Positions 12,190 to 24,480 of a stretch of DNA of 64,000 nucleotides are shown here, in pieces. The position numbers and the translations under genes were made by a program. The DNA is taken from contig CM024755.1 of the NCBI GenBank assembly GCA_014218235.1, positions 83,397,960 to 83,461,959 of the forward strand. Direction: 5' to 3'. Source of the DNA: Colocasia esculenta. Its lineage: Eukaryota; Streptophyta; Magnoliopsida; Alismatales; Araceae. The stretch's first letter is position 1. Each line of letters starts with the position of its first letter. Under the pieces are notes generated by a model that was not told the DNA's origin, did no database searches, and saw only the letters and a program-made list of their open reading frames with translations.

Positions 12190-12487
12190 CCCTGCACCCC
12201 CGTCCCTCCCCCGCCAGCCCCCCCGTCGGCGCTCCCCACGCTGCACCCCCGCCCCTCCCCCTCCCCGGAACCCCCACCCGCCCCCAGCCCCCCCTGCTCC
12301 CCCTCCCCCACCCCGACGGCCCTCCGGTGCCCCCAAACACATCGTCATAATTTTAAAAATTTTTGATGTTTTTACCAAACAAGTAACATCATGTTACCAT
12401 AATTTTAAATTTAAAATTAAAAATGAATCTAACATATTTTTTTAGGTAGAAATAGTTTCTTTTTTAAAATTGCTCCCAAACACCCTA
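11649..12487. mobile_element. Tourist-like (PIF/Harbinger) MITE with TTA target duplication
   Basis: Terminal inverted repeats are TAGGGTGTTTGG at the left and CCAAACACCCTA at the right. TTA flanks both sides (11646-11648 and 12488-12490), the trinucleotide duplication typical of PIF/Harbinger elements. The ends are AT-rich, and the centre is the C-rich minisatellite below. At 839 bp it is long for a MITE. No transposase is present. Confidence 0.7.
11824..12337. repeat. Poly-C minisatellite inside the MITE
   Basis: About 500 bases that are almost all C on the + strand. Runs of ten to more than twenty C are separated by recurring words CTGCACCCC, CCCCCGCCAG and CGGCGCTC. The words recur in a loose 60-80 bp unit, so this looks like an expanded, degenerate minisatellite. 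The opposite strand could form G-quadruplexes. Run lengths are probably not reliable in the assembly. Confidence 0.85.
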
Positions 12488-12577
12488 TTAAGTGATTAAT
12501 ATTATATCAAGTTGAAATACCAAGTTGACGAATAATAGTCTCATGATGACATTGAATAATAATCAATTGACAACCGA

Positions 12578-14426
12578 TGTAAGGTCTCGGGTCTTTGGTG
12601 GATCCTTATTGGGTCTGTAGTGGTTCTGTGTGGTCGACGACAAGACCATTGTCGTTGACTTGTGGTTGACGGCCAAGGCTTGCCGTTGAGTCAGAGTCAG
12701 CGTCCAGCGATGTGGACGTCTGAGCTTGAACTCAACGACATGGGATCTGGACGTCAGTCTGTAGGCGGTTCAGTAGGCGGCCAGCGATGTTGACGTTGAC
12801 TGGTCGGGCCTGTTGAAGTAGGGCAGCCCGAGAGCAGAACCTACCTTTCTCATTTCCTCTCCTTCCTTCCACCTTTGCCTTTCTTGATTCCTGCAGCTTC
12901 TGTTGGGTGATTTGAGCTCGTGGGAAGCCCTTGGATCGTGTGGCGTTGCTAGATCGGGCGGGAAACACGAGGTTTTGGCGTGATTCGCGCGGAGTCTTCG
13001 GGGAGATCCGGCGCGATTGGTGGCTGTTTGGGGATTGATTAAGCGTTCTGAGGTAGGGACTTAACCCCTATAACCCTCCCCAGCAAACTAGCATGCCCAA
13101 TTAAGTGAATTGGAATGCAATTTATGGTTTAGGGTTTGGGTTGTATCATGCCGGAATTGAGGGTGGTTTGGATAATCTAGGTGTTAGATTGTCTAATTAT
13201 GATGTTCTGGTAATGGATTGATGAGAGGATGTGTTTCCCTCCATCAGTCGGAGTCTGGTTTAGTGTTTCTGCCCATTGGGACTGATTCGGTTCAGTTCTG
13301 GGTATGGGGGACTGAAGATATCAACGTCCACATCTGTTGACGTTGAGATCTTCAGGGATGAGTTAAACGACAAGGTCGATTGCCGTTTAGTTATTGTTGG
13401 CGGCATAGGGGTTGCCGTTTATCTCTGATTGGCGGCAATCGATGTGGCCGTTTATATCCTGTCTCCCAGCAGACTTGAGTTGTGTGATTAGAGGCGATTG
13501 ACATGTGATGTCCGCCCTAATAGCACAAGTGGGCCAGGCTTAGAGTGTGACTCCGCCTGTGCATAAGAGTAGTTGTTTGTGGCACGAGGTGTTTACTACT
13601 GTACGGGGTTTCAGACGTTGAGTGTGTTCCGTCTGTTGTACGCGCGTTGCGTTACCGTGTACCCGTTTCTGTTGTGTTACCTAGGCGTGGGTGCGACTCC
13701 GTCTAGACGACTAGCGTGTGGTTGTCCTCCGCTAGTGAGCCAGGACGTCGAGTGCGACTCTGTCCTGTGCGTACTCCTTGTGGTGGTTTTGAGCCGGTCT
13801 CCGTGGAGCCCCTTCTCTACCGCTAGGGTCAAGCGTAGGGGAAAAACCGGTCGTGGACCAGACGCGAGAGAGAGCGTCTGTAGTGTGCACACGTGGCTGG
13901 GGTTGAGAGCCTCTGTGGTGACGGGACGCCGAGCCACAGACCCTAGCTGAGTCCTACTTGTGTGTGTGTGAGTGTGTGTTACTGAGCCGCGTGGTTTACA
14001 GTTTTGTGTTGTGGTGCGACGTGTACTTACTTTCAGTTTTTACTTTCCGCACTTTAGTTTAGTTGCCGGTGGGGTTACTTTTCCCTACTGGGTCTCTTTT
14101 CTTGAGACTCACTCCCTTCCCTTTCAGGTGGGTCTTCGTCGACTCCCGTTCCAGGCGAGTCTAGCCACTCCGGTGTTGGTGCTCCCTAGCTGCAGTGAGT
14201 TGTACCTTTTTGTTGTACTTCTGTACTCTGTACTTTGTCTCAGACTCTGAGGTTGTATATGATATGTTCATATAGTGAATTTTACTGCTTTGCATGGTGT
14301 GTATCTTCTTACATATAGTCTCCTCGGACTCTTAAATTCCTACCCTTCCGAGCTTGTCTCGTGGGTTAGCGGGTCAGAATTCGGGTTACTGGTTGTTACT
14401 GGTAATGCGGATTCTGGGTCGTTACA
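12578..14426 (+). repeat. 5' LTR of the chromovirus
   Basis: It begins TGTAAGGTCTCGGG and ends GGTCGTTACA. It is rich in inverted repeats with a CG core: GTCGACGACAA against TTGTCGTTGAC near 12632, TCAACGTC against GACGTTGA near 13320, and TCGATTGCCG against CGGCAATCGA near 13376-13454. The open frames inside it are shared by both LTRs and show no protein signature. Confidence 0.95.
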
Positions 14427-14429
14427 GTT

Positions 14430-14441
14430 TGGTATCAGAGC
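14430..14441 (+). other. Primer binding site, initiator tRNA-Met
   Basis: TGGTATCAGAGC, complementary to the 3' end of plant initiator tRNA-Met, lies three bases after the 5' LTR. Confidence 0.9.
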
Positions 14442-14571
14442 CTGGTCTGATGAGATATATATAAGGAAATACCCATCATGTTAACTCAGAGTCTAAAGAG
14501 TACAGTGCAGCTATGTAGCCCGGAGTTAGTTAGTGTATTTATGTGTGTATTTTTGTTCTGTGTGTAGTTCT

Positions 14572-16534
14572 ATGGCGCCTAGGCGACGTCCTAGAGAGGG
14601 AGTAGCCGAGCAGGCGACTCGTCAGGAGGTTGGAGATGCTCCGCCACCTCAGCAGACGCAGCCTTTGCCACAGGACGCACATAGTGGTATTGTTCCGCCG
14701 CCGCCACCTCCACCTCAGGTAGCTCAGGGATTGACATGACTCATTTTCTTGAGGGGATGGCTCAGTTTGTTGCTCAGCACCGTGACGCGCCGGTACCCCA
14801 GGGTGGTACTGGGAGGGTGTTGAGGGAGTTTTTGCAGTTTCAGCCTCCTCAGTTTTTGGGCCAGCCTGATCCAGATGCAGCGCGAGCATGGTTAGATGCA
14901 GTGGAGCGGACTTTTCGTTCCATGGAGTGTGTTCCAGAGGAGCGAGTGCTGCTAGCCAGTTACCAGTTGCAGGCGCAGGCGTTGACTTGGTGGTCCGCTG
15001 AGTGGGAGACTACTTTTCAGTCTCGCCCACTTAGGCAGATTCCGTGGCAGGAGTTTGTTGTTTCTTTTGAGAGAGCCTTCTGTCCTACTTACGTCCGGAC
15101 GGAGAGGTTGTACCAGTTTCTGGACTTGCAGCAGAGGGACTCTACTGTGGTGCAGTACAGGGCCAGATTTGTGGAGTTAGGGCGTTATGCTCCGCAGATT
15201 ATGGGAGATGAGGGTTTGAGGACTCAGCAGTTTGTGAGAGGCTTGAGGCCAGAGCTCAGGCAGGCGCTGATAGTTGCTCGTGTCACAGACTTGGATGCGG
15301 CCTATCAGACAGCGGCAGCGTTGGAGGCAGACACCTTGCGGACTCGTGCTCGGAGTGCAGAGGTTCAGACGCAGGTAGTTCCTTCTCAGCCTCGCCAGCA
15401 GCAGGGTAGTGTGCAGACGACCCCGAGGACTGCGACTTCTTACGCGTCCACTTCTACTGGGACGACGGCGAAGTCAGGATCTCGGAGGAAGTTTCGGCGT
15501 GATAGGAGGCAGGCAGAGCAGAGGCAGCAGTCGGTTGGGAGTGTTCAGCAGCCGACAGGTCAGCCTTCGCAGCAGGTACAACGTACTTTTGCTGGGCAGT
15601 GTTACCAGTGTGACCAGATGGGTCATATGGCGCGAGATTGTCCTTTGCTACCTCGTGTGCCACAGCAGCAGACCCAGTCACAGCCCCGAGTGCAGCAGCA
15701 GGCACCTGTGCAGCAGCGTCAGCAGACCGGAGGTTCTGGTGGGTCGAGAGGTAGAGGTCGTGTTACCCACTTGACTCGTGCAGACGCGGAGGCAGCTCAC
15801 CTGGTGGAAGGTACTGTTTCAGTTTTTGGTTATGCAGCTAGAGTTTTGTTTGATTCCGGTGCCTCTCACTCTTTTGTGTCTGAGGACTTTTTAGACTCCC
15901 TTGGAGAGTTGAGTTCGGGAGAGTCTGTTGAGTTGGCAGTAGAGTTGCCGACGGGGGACTTTGTCCTTACGTCCTACTGTCTCGAGGAGGTACCTGTGCA
16001 GTTGCAGGATCAGTTGTTGTCAGCCCGTCTGTTTGCCTTGCAGTTGCATGACTATGATGTGATTTTGGGTATGGATTGGTTGGAGCGGTATGGTGCAGTG
16101 ATGGATTGCCAGAAGAAGAGGGTGCACTTGCGGATACCTGGAGCAGCGGCGTTCTACTTCCAGGGTATCGTACCTCTTACTTCTCGCTTTTTAGTTTCTG
16201 CTTTGAGGGCAGGGAGGTTGCTTGCTTCTGGTTGTCAGGGTTTCCTAGTTTCTGCAGTGACTCTTGACCAGATTGCCTCGGGAGTGGGAGACATTCCTGT
16301 AGTGTGTGAGTTTCCGGATGTTTTTCCGGAAGAGTTGCCTGGTCTTCCACCAGAGAGAGAGATTGAGTTTACTGTAGAGTTGGTTCCTGGCACTTTACCT
16401 TTTGCGCAGGCACCGTACCGTATGGCACCAGCAGAGTTGAGGGAGTTGAAGAGGCAGCTTGAGGAGTTGTTGGAGAAGGGCTATATTCGTCCTAGCTTTT
16501 CTCCGTGGGGGTCACCTGTTTTGTTTGTCCGAAG
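14572..16534 (+). pseudogene. gag: Chromovirus gag and protease, frameshifted
   Basis: Gag forms the virus-like particle, and the protease cleaves the polyprotein. The start ATG at 14572 (MAPRRRPREG) follows the primer site by 130 bases. The first frame ends at 14739, and the rest is one base out of phase from about 14736, where FLEGMAQFVAQHRDAP resumes. A gag domain (ARAWLDAVERTFRSMECVPE) and a CCHC knuckle (CYQCDQMGHMARDC, 15600-15641) are followed by the protease site DSGA at 15852-15863, and a conserved LGMDWLERYGA block. The frame enters RT and breaks near 16534, where one base is missing before KKDGS. Otherwise it is intact, so the damage is only small indels. Confidence 0.9.
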
Positions 16535-17640
16535 AAGGATGGTAGCCTGAGGTTGTGTATCGATTATAGGAAGCTAAATCAAGTGACCATCAAGAATAGG
16601 TATCCTTTGCCTAGGATTGATGATCTCTTTGATCAGCTTCAGTCTGCTCGTGTCTTCTCGAAGATTGACTTGAGGTCGGGCTACTATCAGTTGCGGATTA
16701 GAGATTCGGACATTGAGAGGACTGCTTTTCGGACCAGATATGGACACTTTGAGTTTTTGGTGATGCCGTTTGGGCTCACCAATGCTCCAGCAGCCTTCAT
16801 GGATCTGATGCACCGGGTGTTCCACCAGTTCTTGGACCGGTTTGTCGTAGTGTTTGTTGACGACATTCTGGTGTACTCCGCTTCGGAGGAGGAGCACGCC
16901 GAGCACCTGAGGATCGTGTTGCAGACTTTGCGAGAGCACCAGTTGTATGCCAAACTTAGCAAGTGTGAGTTTTGGCTACAACAGGTTCACTTCTTGGGCA
17001 CGTGATCTCAGGTGAGGGAGTTTCAGTAGATCCAGCGAAGGTTGAGGCAGTTTTGCAGTGGGAGAGTCCCAGATCTGTGTCTGAGATTCGTAGCTTTCTG
17101 GGTTTGGCAGGTTACTACCGCAGGTTTGTTCGAGATTTTTCTCAGGTTGCTGCACCCTTGACTCGGTTGACGAGAAAGGGAGTTCCGTTTGAGTGGTCGG
17201 ATCAGTGTGAGCAGAGTTTCATAGAGTTGAAGCGACTGCTTACGTCGGCGCCAGTTCTTGCCTTACCTTCAGGTGAGGAGGGTTTTGAGGTTTGCACAGA
17301 TGCTTCAGGTGTTGGTTTGGGTGCGGTCTTGATGCAGCAAGGCCGAGTGGTGGCTTATGCGTCTCGCCAGCTTAAGCCCCACGAGGAGAGTTACCCGACC
17401 CACGACCTAGAGCTTGCAGCTGTGGTGTTTGCTTTGCGGATTTGGCGTCTTTACCTGTACGGAGTGAGTTTTGTAGTCCGTACCGACCACCAGAGTTTGA
17501 GATATGTGTTTTCTCAGAGGGATCTGAATATGAGGCAGCGTCGATGGATGGAATATCTGAAGGACTATGATTTCAGCATTGAGTATAAGCCTGGAAAGGC
17601 GAATGTAGTTGCAGATGCCTTGAGTAGGAAAGCACAGATG
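16300..17640 (+). pseudogene. pol: Chromovirus reverse transcriptase and RNase H, frameshifted
   Basis: Copies the RNA genome to DNA and degrades the template. RT begins around PDVFPEELPGLPPEREI (16318 on) and contains LRLCIDYRKLN, KIDLRSGYYQLR, VMPFGLTNAPAAFM and the catalytic FVDD at 16853-16864. RNase H starts at about 17280 with VCTDASGVGLGAVL and includes HDLELAAVVFALRIWRLYLY and RTDHQSLRYVF. One missing base near 16535 and another near 17000 (inside FLGHVISG) split it over three frames. All catalytic residues looked for are present. Confidence 0.9.
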
Positions 17641-19195
17641 AGTCATCTGATGCTTAGAGAGTGGCAGTTGTGGCAGTCTGCGACAGAGGGATCTTTCAGA
17701 GTTTCATCCAGTCGTCGTCAGTGTGTGTTGGGCAGTTTGTTAGCAGCTCCCGCAGTTGTGAGACAGGTTGCTGAGGCTCAGCAGGCAGATCCCGAGTTGC
17801 ACAGTGTGTTGCTTCTTCCAGAGGTTGAGCTTTGTGAGGACGGGACTGTTAGGTTCCGAGATAGACTCTATGTTCCTGTTGAGGAGTCTATCAGGAGAGT
17901 TGTGTTGCAGGAGGCACATGGTTCTAGGTACTCGATTCATCCAAGGGCGACCAAGATGTACCACAGGTTGAGATGTCAGTTTTGGTGGCCTGAGATGAAG
18001 AGAGACATAGCGGCTTTTGTTGCTAGGTGTTTGGTCTGTCAGCAGGTGAAGGCCGAACATCAGCGTCCAGGAGGACTTGTGCAGCCGTTAGAGATTCCGA
18101 TGTGGAAGTGGGACCATGTGACGACTGACTTTGTTTCTGGTTTGCCGAGGACAGCTGGAGGTTTTGACAGCATTTGGGTTCTTGTGGACAGATTGACGAA
18201 GACTGCCAGATTCTTGCCTGTCAGGACTAGTTGGGGTGTGAGTAGGTTGGCCGTGTTGTACGTAGAGCGGATTGTTCCTTTGCATGGAGTGCCGATCTCT
18301 ATTGTGTCAGACAGGGATCCTCGCTTCACTTCTGGGTTCTGGCGCAGTTTCCAGAGAGCTTTGGGGACAGAGTTGGCTTTTAGTTCCGCCTACCACCCTC
18401 AGTCAGACGGTCAGTCAGAGCGGACTATCCAGACTTTGGAGGACATGCTTAGAGCTTGTTGCCTGGAGTGGCAGGGGTCGTGGACAGCTCACTTGCCGTT
18501 GGTCGAGTTCGCATATAATAAAGTTATCACTCCAGTATCGGTTTGGCACCATATGAGGCTTTGTACGGACGACCGTGTCGCACTCCTCTTGACTGGTTCG
18601 AGGTTGGCGAACGAGTTGTCACGGGCCGGAGTTGGTTCAGCAGTCAGTTGAGGTAGTTCAGCTTGTGAGTCAGAGGCTTCAGTCAGCTCAGAGTCGGCAG
18701 AAGAGTTATGCAGATCAGCGCAGACGACCGCTCGAGTTTCAGGTAGGAGACCAGGTGTTTGTTCGTGTGTCTCCTATGAAGGGAGTGGTGAGGTTCGGTA
18801 AGCGTGGAAAGTTGAGTCCTCGCTTTATTGGGCCTTTTACCATTTCTGAGCGTGTCAGAGGTTTGGCGTACAGACTTGAGCTTCCGTCAGAGTTGGCAGC
18901 AGTGCACGATGTGTTCCACGTGTCGATGCTTCGGAGATATCTTGCTGACGAGTCTCACGTTCTGCAGAGTGCAGAGTAGTCTGAGGTGACTCCAGTGGTG
19001 ACTGTACCAGAGTTTCCGTTGCACATTGAGGATCGCCGAGTTCAGAGGTTGAGGAACAAGGCAATCCCTTTAGTTTGTGTTGCGTGACAACGGCACTCCG
19101 GTGGTGAGTCGACATGGGAGCGGGAGGACGAGATGCACGAGCATTTTCCGTACCTCTTCGGTGAGTCTTCTTTCTCTATGATATTTGAATTTTGA
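17641..19195 (+). pseudogene. pol: Chromovirus integrase with chromodomain-like tail, frameshifted
   Basis: Inserts the DNA copy; the tail of chromoviruses is thought to guide it to chromatin. The zinc-binding part reads HPRATKMYHRLRCQFWWPEM and CLVCQQ. The core has TDFVSGLP, SIVSDRDPRF and SDGQSERTIQTLEDML, supplying the D, D and E. A missing base near 18523 (FAYNNSY-type motif) shifts the frame. The GPF.I.ER..G.AYRLELP and DVFHVSMLRRY blocks follow. The tail (RVQRLRNKAIPLV, then STWERED) resembles the Tekay chromodomain region but is cut by TAG at 18977-18979 and TGA at 19085-19087 before the natural stop at 19193-19195. Confidence 0.88.
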
Positions 19196-19209
19196 GGGCA
19201 AAATTCCTT

Positions 19210-19220
19210 AAGGGGGGAGA
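19210..19220 (+). other. Polypurine tract of the chromovirus
   Basis: AAGGGGGGAGA lies two bases before the 3' LTR and is the plus-strand primer. Confidence 0.85.
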
Positions 19221-19222
19221 GC

Positions 19223-21074
19223 TGTAAGGTCTCGGGTCTTTGGTGGATCCTTATTGGGTCTGTAGTGGTTCTGTGTGGTCGACGACAAGACCATTGTCGT
19301 TGACTTGTGGTTGACGGCCAAGGCTTGCCATTGAGTCAGAGTCAGCGTCCAGCGATGTGGACGTCTGAGCTTGAACTCAACGACATGGGATCTGGACGTC
19401 AGGCTCTAGGCGGTTCAGTAGGCGGCCAGCGATGTTGACGTTGACTGGTCGGGCCTGTTGAAGTAGGGCAGCCCGAGAGCAGAACCTACCTTTCTCATTT
19501 CCTCTCCTTCCTTCCACCTTTGCCTTTCTTGATTCCTGTAGCTTCTGCTGAGTGATTTGAGCTCGTGGGAAGCCCCTGGATCGTGTGGCGTTGCTAGATC
19601 GGGCGGAAAACACGAGGTTTTGGCGTGATTCGCGCGGAGTCTTCGGGGAGATCCGCCGCGATTGGTGGCTGTTTGGGGATTGATTAAGCGTTCTGAGGTA
19701 GGGACTTAACCCCTATAACCCACCCCAGCGAACTAGCATGCCCAATTAAGTGAATTGGAATGCAATTTATGGTTTAGGGTTTGGGTTGTATCATGCCGGA
19801 ATTGAGGGTGGTTTGGATAATCTAGGTGTTAGATTGTCTAATTATGATGTTCTGTTAATATGGATTGATGAGAGAATGTGTTTCCCTCCATCAGTCGGAG
19901 TCTGGTTTAGTGTTTCTACCCATTGGGACTGATTCGGTTCAGTTCTGGGTATGGGGGACTGAAGATATCAACGTCCACATCTGTTGACGTTGAGATCTTC
20001 AGGGATGAGTTAAACGACAAGGTCGATTGCCGTTTAGTTATTGTTGGCGGCATAAGGGTTGCCGTCTATCTCTGATTGGCGGCAATCGATGTGGCCGTTT
20101 ATATCCTGTCTCCCAGCAGACTTGAGTTGTGTGATTAGAGGCGATTGACATGTGATGTCCGCCCTAATAGCACAAGTGGGCCAGGCTTAGAGTGTGACTC
20201 CGCCTGTACATAAGAGTAGTTGTTTGTGGCACGAGGTGTTTACTACTGTACGGGGTTTCAGACGTTGAGTGTGTTCCGTCTGTTGTACGCGCGTTGCGTT
20301 ACCGTGTACCCGTTTCTGTTGTGTTACCTAGGCGTGGGTGCGACTCCGTCTAGACGACTAGCGTGTGGTTGTCCTCCGCTAGTGAGCCAGGACGTCGAGT
20401 GCGACTCTGTCCTGTGCGTACTCCTTGTGGTGGTTTTGAGCCGGTCTCCGTGGAGCCCCTTCTCTACCGCTAGGGTCAAGCGTAGGGGAAAAACCGGTCG
20501 TGGACCAGACGCGAGAGAGAGCGTCTGTAGTGTGCACATGTGGCTGGGGTTGAGAGCCTCTGTGGTGACGGACGCCGAGCCACAGACCCTAGCTGAGTCC
20601 TACTTGTTGTGTGTGTGAGTATGTGTTACTGAGCCGCGTGGTTTACAGTTTTGTGTTGTGGTGCGACGTGTTCTTACTTTCAGTTTTTACTTTCCACACT
20701 TTAGTTTAGTTGCCGGTGGGGTTACTTTTCCCTACTGGGTCTCTTTTCTTGAGACTCACTCCCTTCCCTTTCAGGTGGGTCTTCGTCGACTCCCGTTCCA
20801 GGCGAGTCTAGCCACTCCGGTGTTGGTGCTCCCTAGCTGCAGTGAGTTGTACCTTTTTGTTGTACTTCTGTACTCTGTACTTTGTCTTAGACTCTGAGGT
20901 TGTATATGATATGTTCATATAGTGAAATTTTACTGCTTTGCATGGTGTGTATCTTCTTACATATAGTCTCCTCGGACTCTTAAATTCCTACCCTTCCTAG
21001 CTTGTCTCGTGGGTTAGCGGGTCAGAATTCGGGTTACTGGTTGTTACTGGTAATGCGGGTTCTGGGTCGTTACA
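19223..21074 (+). repeat. 3' LTR of the chromovirus
   Basis: The copy of 12578-14426 with scattered substitutions and a few one- or two-base indels. It ends at the ACCGA target duplication. Confidence 0.95.
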
Positions 21075-22617
21075 ACCGACATTTTCACATGGCAAGAGTA
21101 TGAATCAAGAGATAGTAATCAATGACGAATGAGTGATAGTATGAGGCATTACTTAGATAGAAAGAATATTATTCAAGTAGCAAGAGACTTCCGAATGACG
21201 TTCAAGTTGTCCGAGTGATCATTTACTCAATACGAGGGTGTGACAGGTGTTGCAAAGAACGATATTTAATAGTGACAAGTAGAATTGGCCTTTAAATTCT
21301 CAAGAAACAATTCAGTCATATCAGTCATATTAGTAACAATTGAAATTATCCATATCAATCTCATGATGTGATGCCACACTTAAAGAACGCAATACCAAAC
21401 GCCTTAATACGACGCAATACGCACCTCATTGTGTCTATACTTTTGTGATTATAAGTACTTCAGGTGCACCTCCCAAGATTTGACAAAGGCCATTTTACAC
21501 AAGTATTAAGCTCACTGAGTTGAAGTTCCAATAATTGTCAGATAATTCCTCTTATTTAGTTATAGGCAAGCGAATTCCAAGAATAAGCTTAATGTAGCAA
21601 TGACAATGATTTTTCAAGACTCTTCAAGAAGTAGAAAAGAAGATATAGAGTTGGCAGTGATAGGACAATTGAATTTGACACAAATCATGGGCTGACACAT
21701 GTCTACGTAGTCTGGAAGGGTTGCTGGTAGAGGATAGTGAGACTTGCACATGCCAGACAATATTTTTAAGGTCACACACATGGATATAGGCATGTTTAAT
21801 GATACAAATCAAATTTCTAGACAGACCGGTTGAATACGTCATAAGGGGTTTGATGGTGTTCCAATAAGCACAGTTTGGATTTTTATGGTATAACTAGTTT
21901 GTCAATCGTGTGGAAATCCACAGTCAAAAGAGACTTATGTAAGTTTTGATGAAGCCATTCTAGTCCAGCAAGAGAAATACCTAGCAGATCGTCCAAACAT
22001 CACCAAGAGGTGTTCGCAGTAACATTACGATATGGATTATGCTCCATCGAGGAGGCGTGAATCCGATGAAAATGAAAATAAAGCTTGCAACATGAAATCA
22101 CACTTCTTTAAATCCGTTTCAAGGCTATCACATGGATTTCAAAAGTAAGAACACTTGTTGATCATAGACGATTCTGAATAATATATTTTCATGGATTGTA
22201 AAAGAAAAAACTAAATTCACGTATTTATTTCATGTTTATCATGTGTTTACATGGGTTCAATTTTTTTAAGTCATTTTCGAGGGTTGCAGAAACTTTAAAT
22301 AACACTTTTGACTCTTGCAAGAATGTGTATGCTAGACACAGTCCAAGTTCGATGACAGCCATGCTGACATGCCAATTTTCACTGGCGCGACTGCAAAGGT
22401 GCTGCAAGGGGCTAGCATGACTGGCCAATTATAGTTGTGCCAGTGTATCCCAACATGACACCAATCATGCTAGGTCGGCCTGGCGTGATTACAGTCCTAC
22501 AGTCTGTGCTCAAGTAGTTCGGTACCCTTTGTTTTAAGGCCAAATACACAAAATGCAATGTGATGAAAGAGGGGAAAAGGTTAAAAAACTTTGCTAACCT
22601 AACCCTAAATCTATAGG
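21075..22617. other. Repeat-like flank, no gene seen
   Basis: AT-rich sequence continuing the host repeat into which the chromovirus inserted. Its short open frames have no recognisable motif. Confidence 0.4.
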
Positions 22618-22776
22618 CAATGGCGGATCCACCTTAGGGCTAGTGGGCTCACATAACCTCACTAGAATGAAAAGTTTCTATTAGTGATGTAAAATTTCAC
22701 CATTAGTGACCCCATTGAATCAAGAAAATATGTTTAGGGGTGCACCCACGGAATGAAAATTCTGGGTCCGCCATTG
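22618..22776. mobile_element. Small hAT-like MITE
   Basis: Ends CAATGGCGGATCCA and TGGGTCCGCCATTG form a 14-bp terminal inverted repeat with one mismatch. The element is 159 bp. Flanking 8-mers TCTATAGG and ACTATAAG match in six positions, a decayed 8-bp duplication as in hAT elements. Confidence 0.7.
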
Positions 22777-24090
22777 ACTATAAGAATAATCAATTAGACG
22801 CAATCTAGGGTTTTGCACATACTTTGGGTTTGTATGACTACTTAAAAATGGGATAACTTAACCCTAAAATGCTTATTACACATGATTGGCTCATTAAAAA
22901 TTGGGGGGAAATGTACGATTCTATTTTAAACAATCCAAAGACCTTACAATAATTGTTAAACAAGATTCTATCAAAGTTATGATAGGCTTTACATGAGTTT
23001 AAGATGAAAAGTGCATGAAAACGTACACAGTGATAATGATGTTCAAAACACGATGAAAGCACTTGATAAAAATTGGAGAAAACAAGTCAATCGTGATCTA
23101 GACATGGAGATAACACTACAATAATGACTAATCAACTCCACATAGAGGGATGAGCAAGATATAAGATGTTTACAAATAGCTTGTGAAAATGGGATAATAG
23201 AGATAGATCTATGAAATATGTGCAATAAACATGATACAAATTGGAGAAAATGTACCCACACTGTTCTAGACATCACGATGGATCTATAGATACATTTAAT
23301 TAGGATTTGGCCTAAGATAATCTACCTTTTGAGTTAATCAAGAAAACCCGATGAAGAATGTTTAAGAACACGATGTATTTGGCATCCCACATTCCTTAGC
23401 TTCCCAAGCCTCCACAACAATCTCCAGTTCATGCTAGGATTGCCAAGAGGTGAGATATAAGGTGTATTTATAACGCTAGGGCAAGAAATACTCAATTTAG
23501 GTAATTTTCTAAAAGGGGTTAATAGGGCTGCGATTTGGATTTCTCTCCATGGAAAATTGCTATCTTTTGGATCCCAATTGATGGTATGATTTATAACAAA
23601 TTCATACCCCATCAATGGGCTAGGGTTTTGGCTCAATTTTTAGCTCAATTAGCTTTGGTTTAGGTTTATGTGACCCATGTTATTAATAAGTATGTGGGTG
23701 TTGTGAATTTTAAACATTAATTTCTCATTTTAGGCCTTTCTTTGGCCCATAATACCCTAGTGAATTCTTTTGTTTATTTATTTTCATTTTTCTCATGGAA
23801 AATTTTTATTTAATTTGTATTTAAATATCCAATTTACTACAGTATGCATCTTCCAAGCTACCTTCTTAGTTCTACTATATATATGGGTTGCATCCCTCCT
23901 CCATTAGAGCAGATCCATACCTTGATTCAGATTCAACAATTCTCAAGCTCTGCTAGTCTTCACTTGTTCCCACCAACTTGGAGTAGTGCATACTGTTGGC
24001 CAAGCTATGGATACACTGGGGGGAGGGGGTTGTGGGATGAATGGATAATGATTGCGGAGACATGGAAATAAACACATAAAGGATGTGCGT
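22777..24090. other. Old repeat debris, no gene seen
   Basis: Short frames only. The block at 23640-23790 (GGCCCATAATACCC and similar) resembles the closing part of the 3.6-kb LTR family seen at 42901, probably the far half of the LTR that begins at 11238. Confidence 0.35.
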
Positions 24091-24099
24091 AGTGGAAAG

Positions 24100-24480
24100 A
24101 AAGAAATAAAAGTAAGTGCACAAAGAGGCTCAGAGATTTTATCCTGGTTTGGTTCTAACGATATTAGACACTTACATATAATCTCCATAGAAAATTCACC
24201 CCTGAGTTCTCTCTACAGTTCCCAATAGGGCAACTACTTACTACATAGCCTGCAGTCAAGTTTTCCTCCCGCAGAGGGCACAACCGTCCTACCTCGCCTA
24301 TCCTCCTCTTAACAAAGGGCACAACCGTCCTACCTCGCCTATCCTCCTCTTAACAGAGGGCACAACTAACTGGTGCCACATACACAGGCCTTATTCTCAA
24401 CAGAGGGCAAGCCCCTAGCCATGTCGGTCCTCTTCTCAATAGAGGGCACAAGGACTCACAACTCCCCACTTCCAAAAAAG
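24100..24480 (-). repeat. Probable copia LTR fragment with internal tandem duplication
   Basis: GATTTTATCCTGGTTTGGTT resembles the GATTTTTATCCTGGTTCAGA block in the SIRE LTR at 27810, followed by a similar string of CCTCTT.AACA.AGGGCACAA. A unit of about 43 bases (GGGCACAACCGTCCTACC...) is repeated twice at 24278-24365 with further decayed copies. No borders were found. Confidence 0.4.

Larger units (their letters stand above)
12578..21074 (+). mobile_element. Ty3/gypsy chromovirus (Tekay/Del-like), near-complete
   Basis: An 8.5-kb LTR retrotransposon with TG...CA termini and a perfect 5-bp target duplication ACCGA (12573-12577 and 21075-21079). Order is LTR, tRNA-Met primer site, gag, protease, RT, RNase H, integrase with chromodomain-like tail, polypurine tract, LTR. 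By eye the two LTRs differ at roughly 25-30 of 1850 positions, which suggests a recent insertion. The interior is complete in length but has four single-base frameshifts and two stops. Lineage is inferred from domain order, C-terminal tail, primer type and LTR length. Confidence 0.9.

Noticed and set aside
11760..12445. Long glycine-rich or proline-rich open frames on both strands
   Set aside because: They are a by-product of the poly-C minisatellite; no start context, no domain, and run lengths are uncertain.
13573..13950. A 125-codon frame in the chromovirus LTR, repeated at 20220-20618
   Set aside because: Present in both LTRs because they are copies; its length is not held constant and no motif is recognisable.
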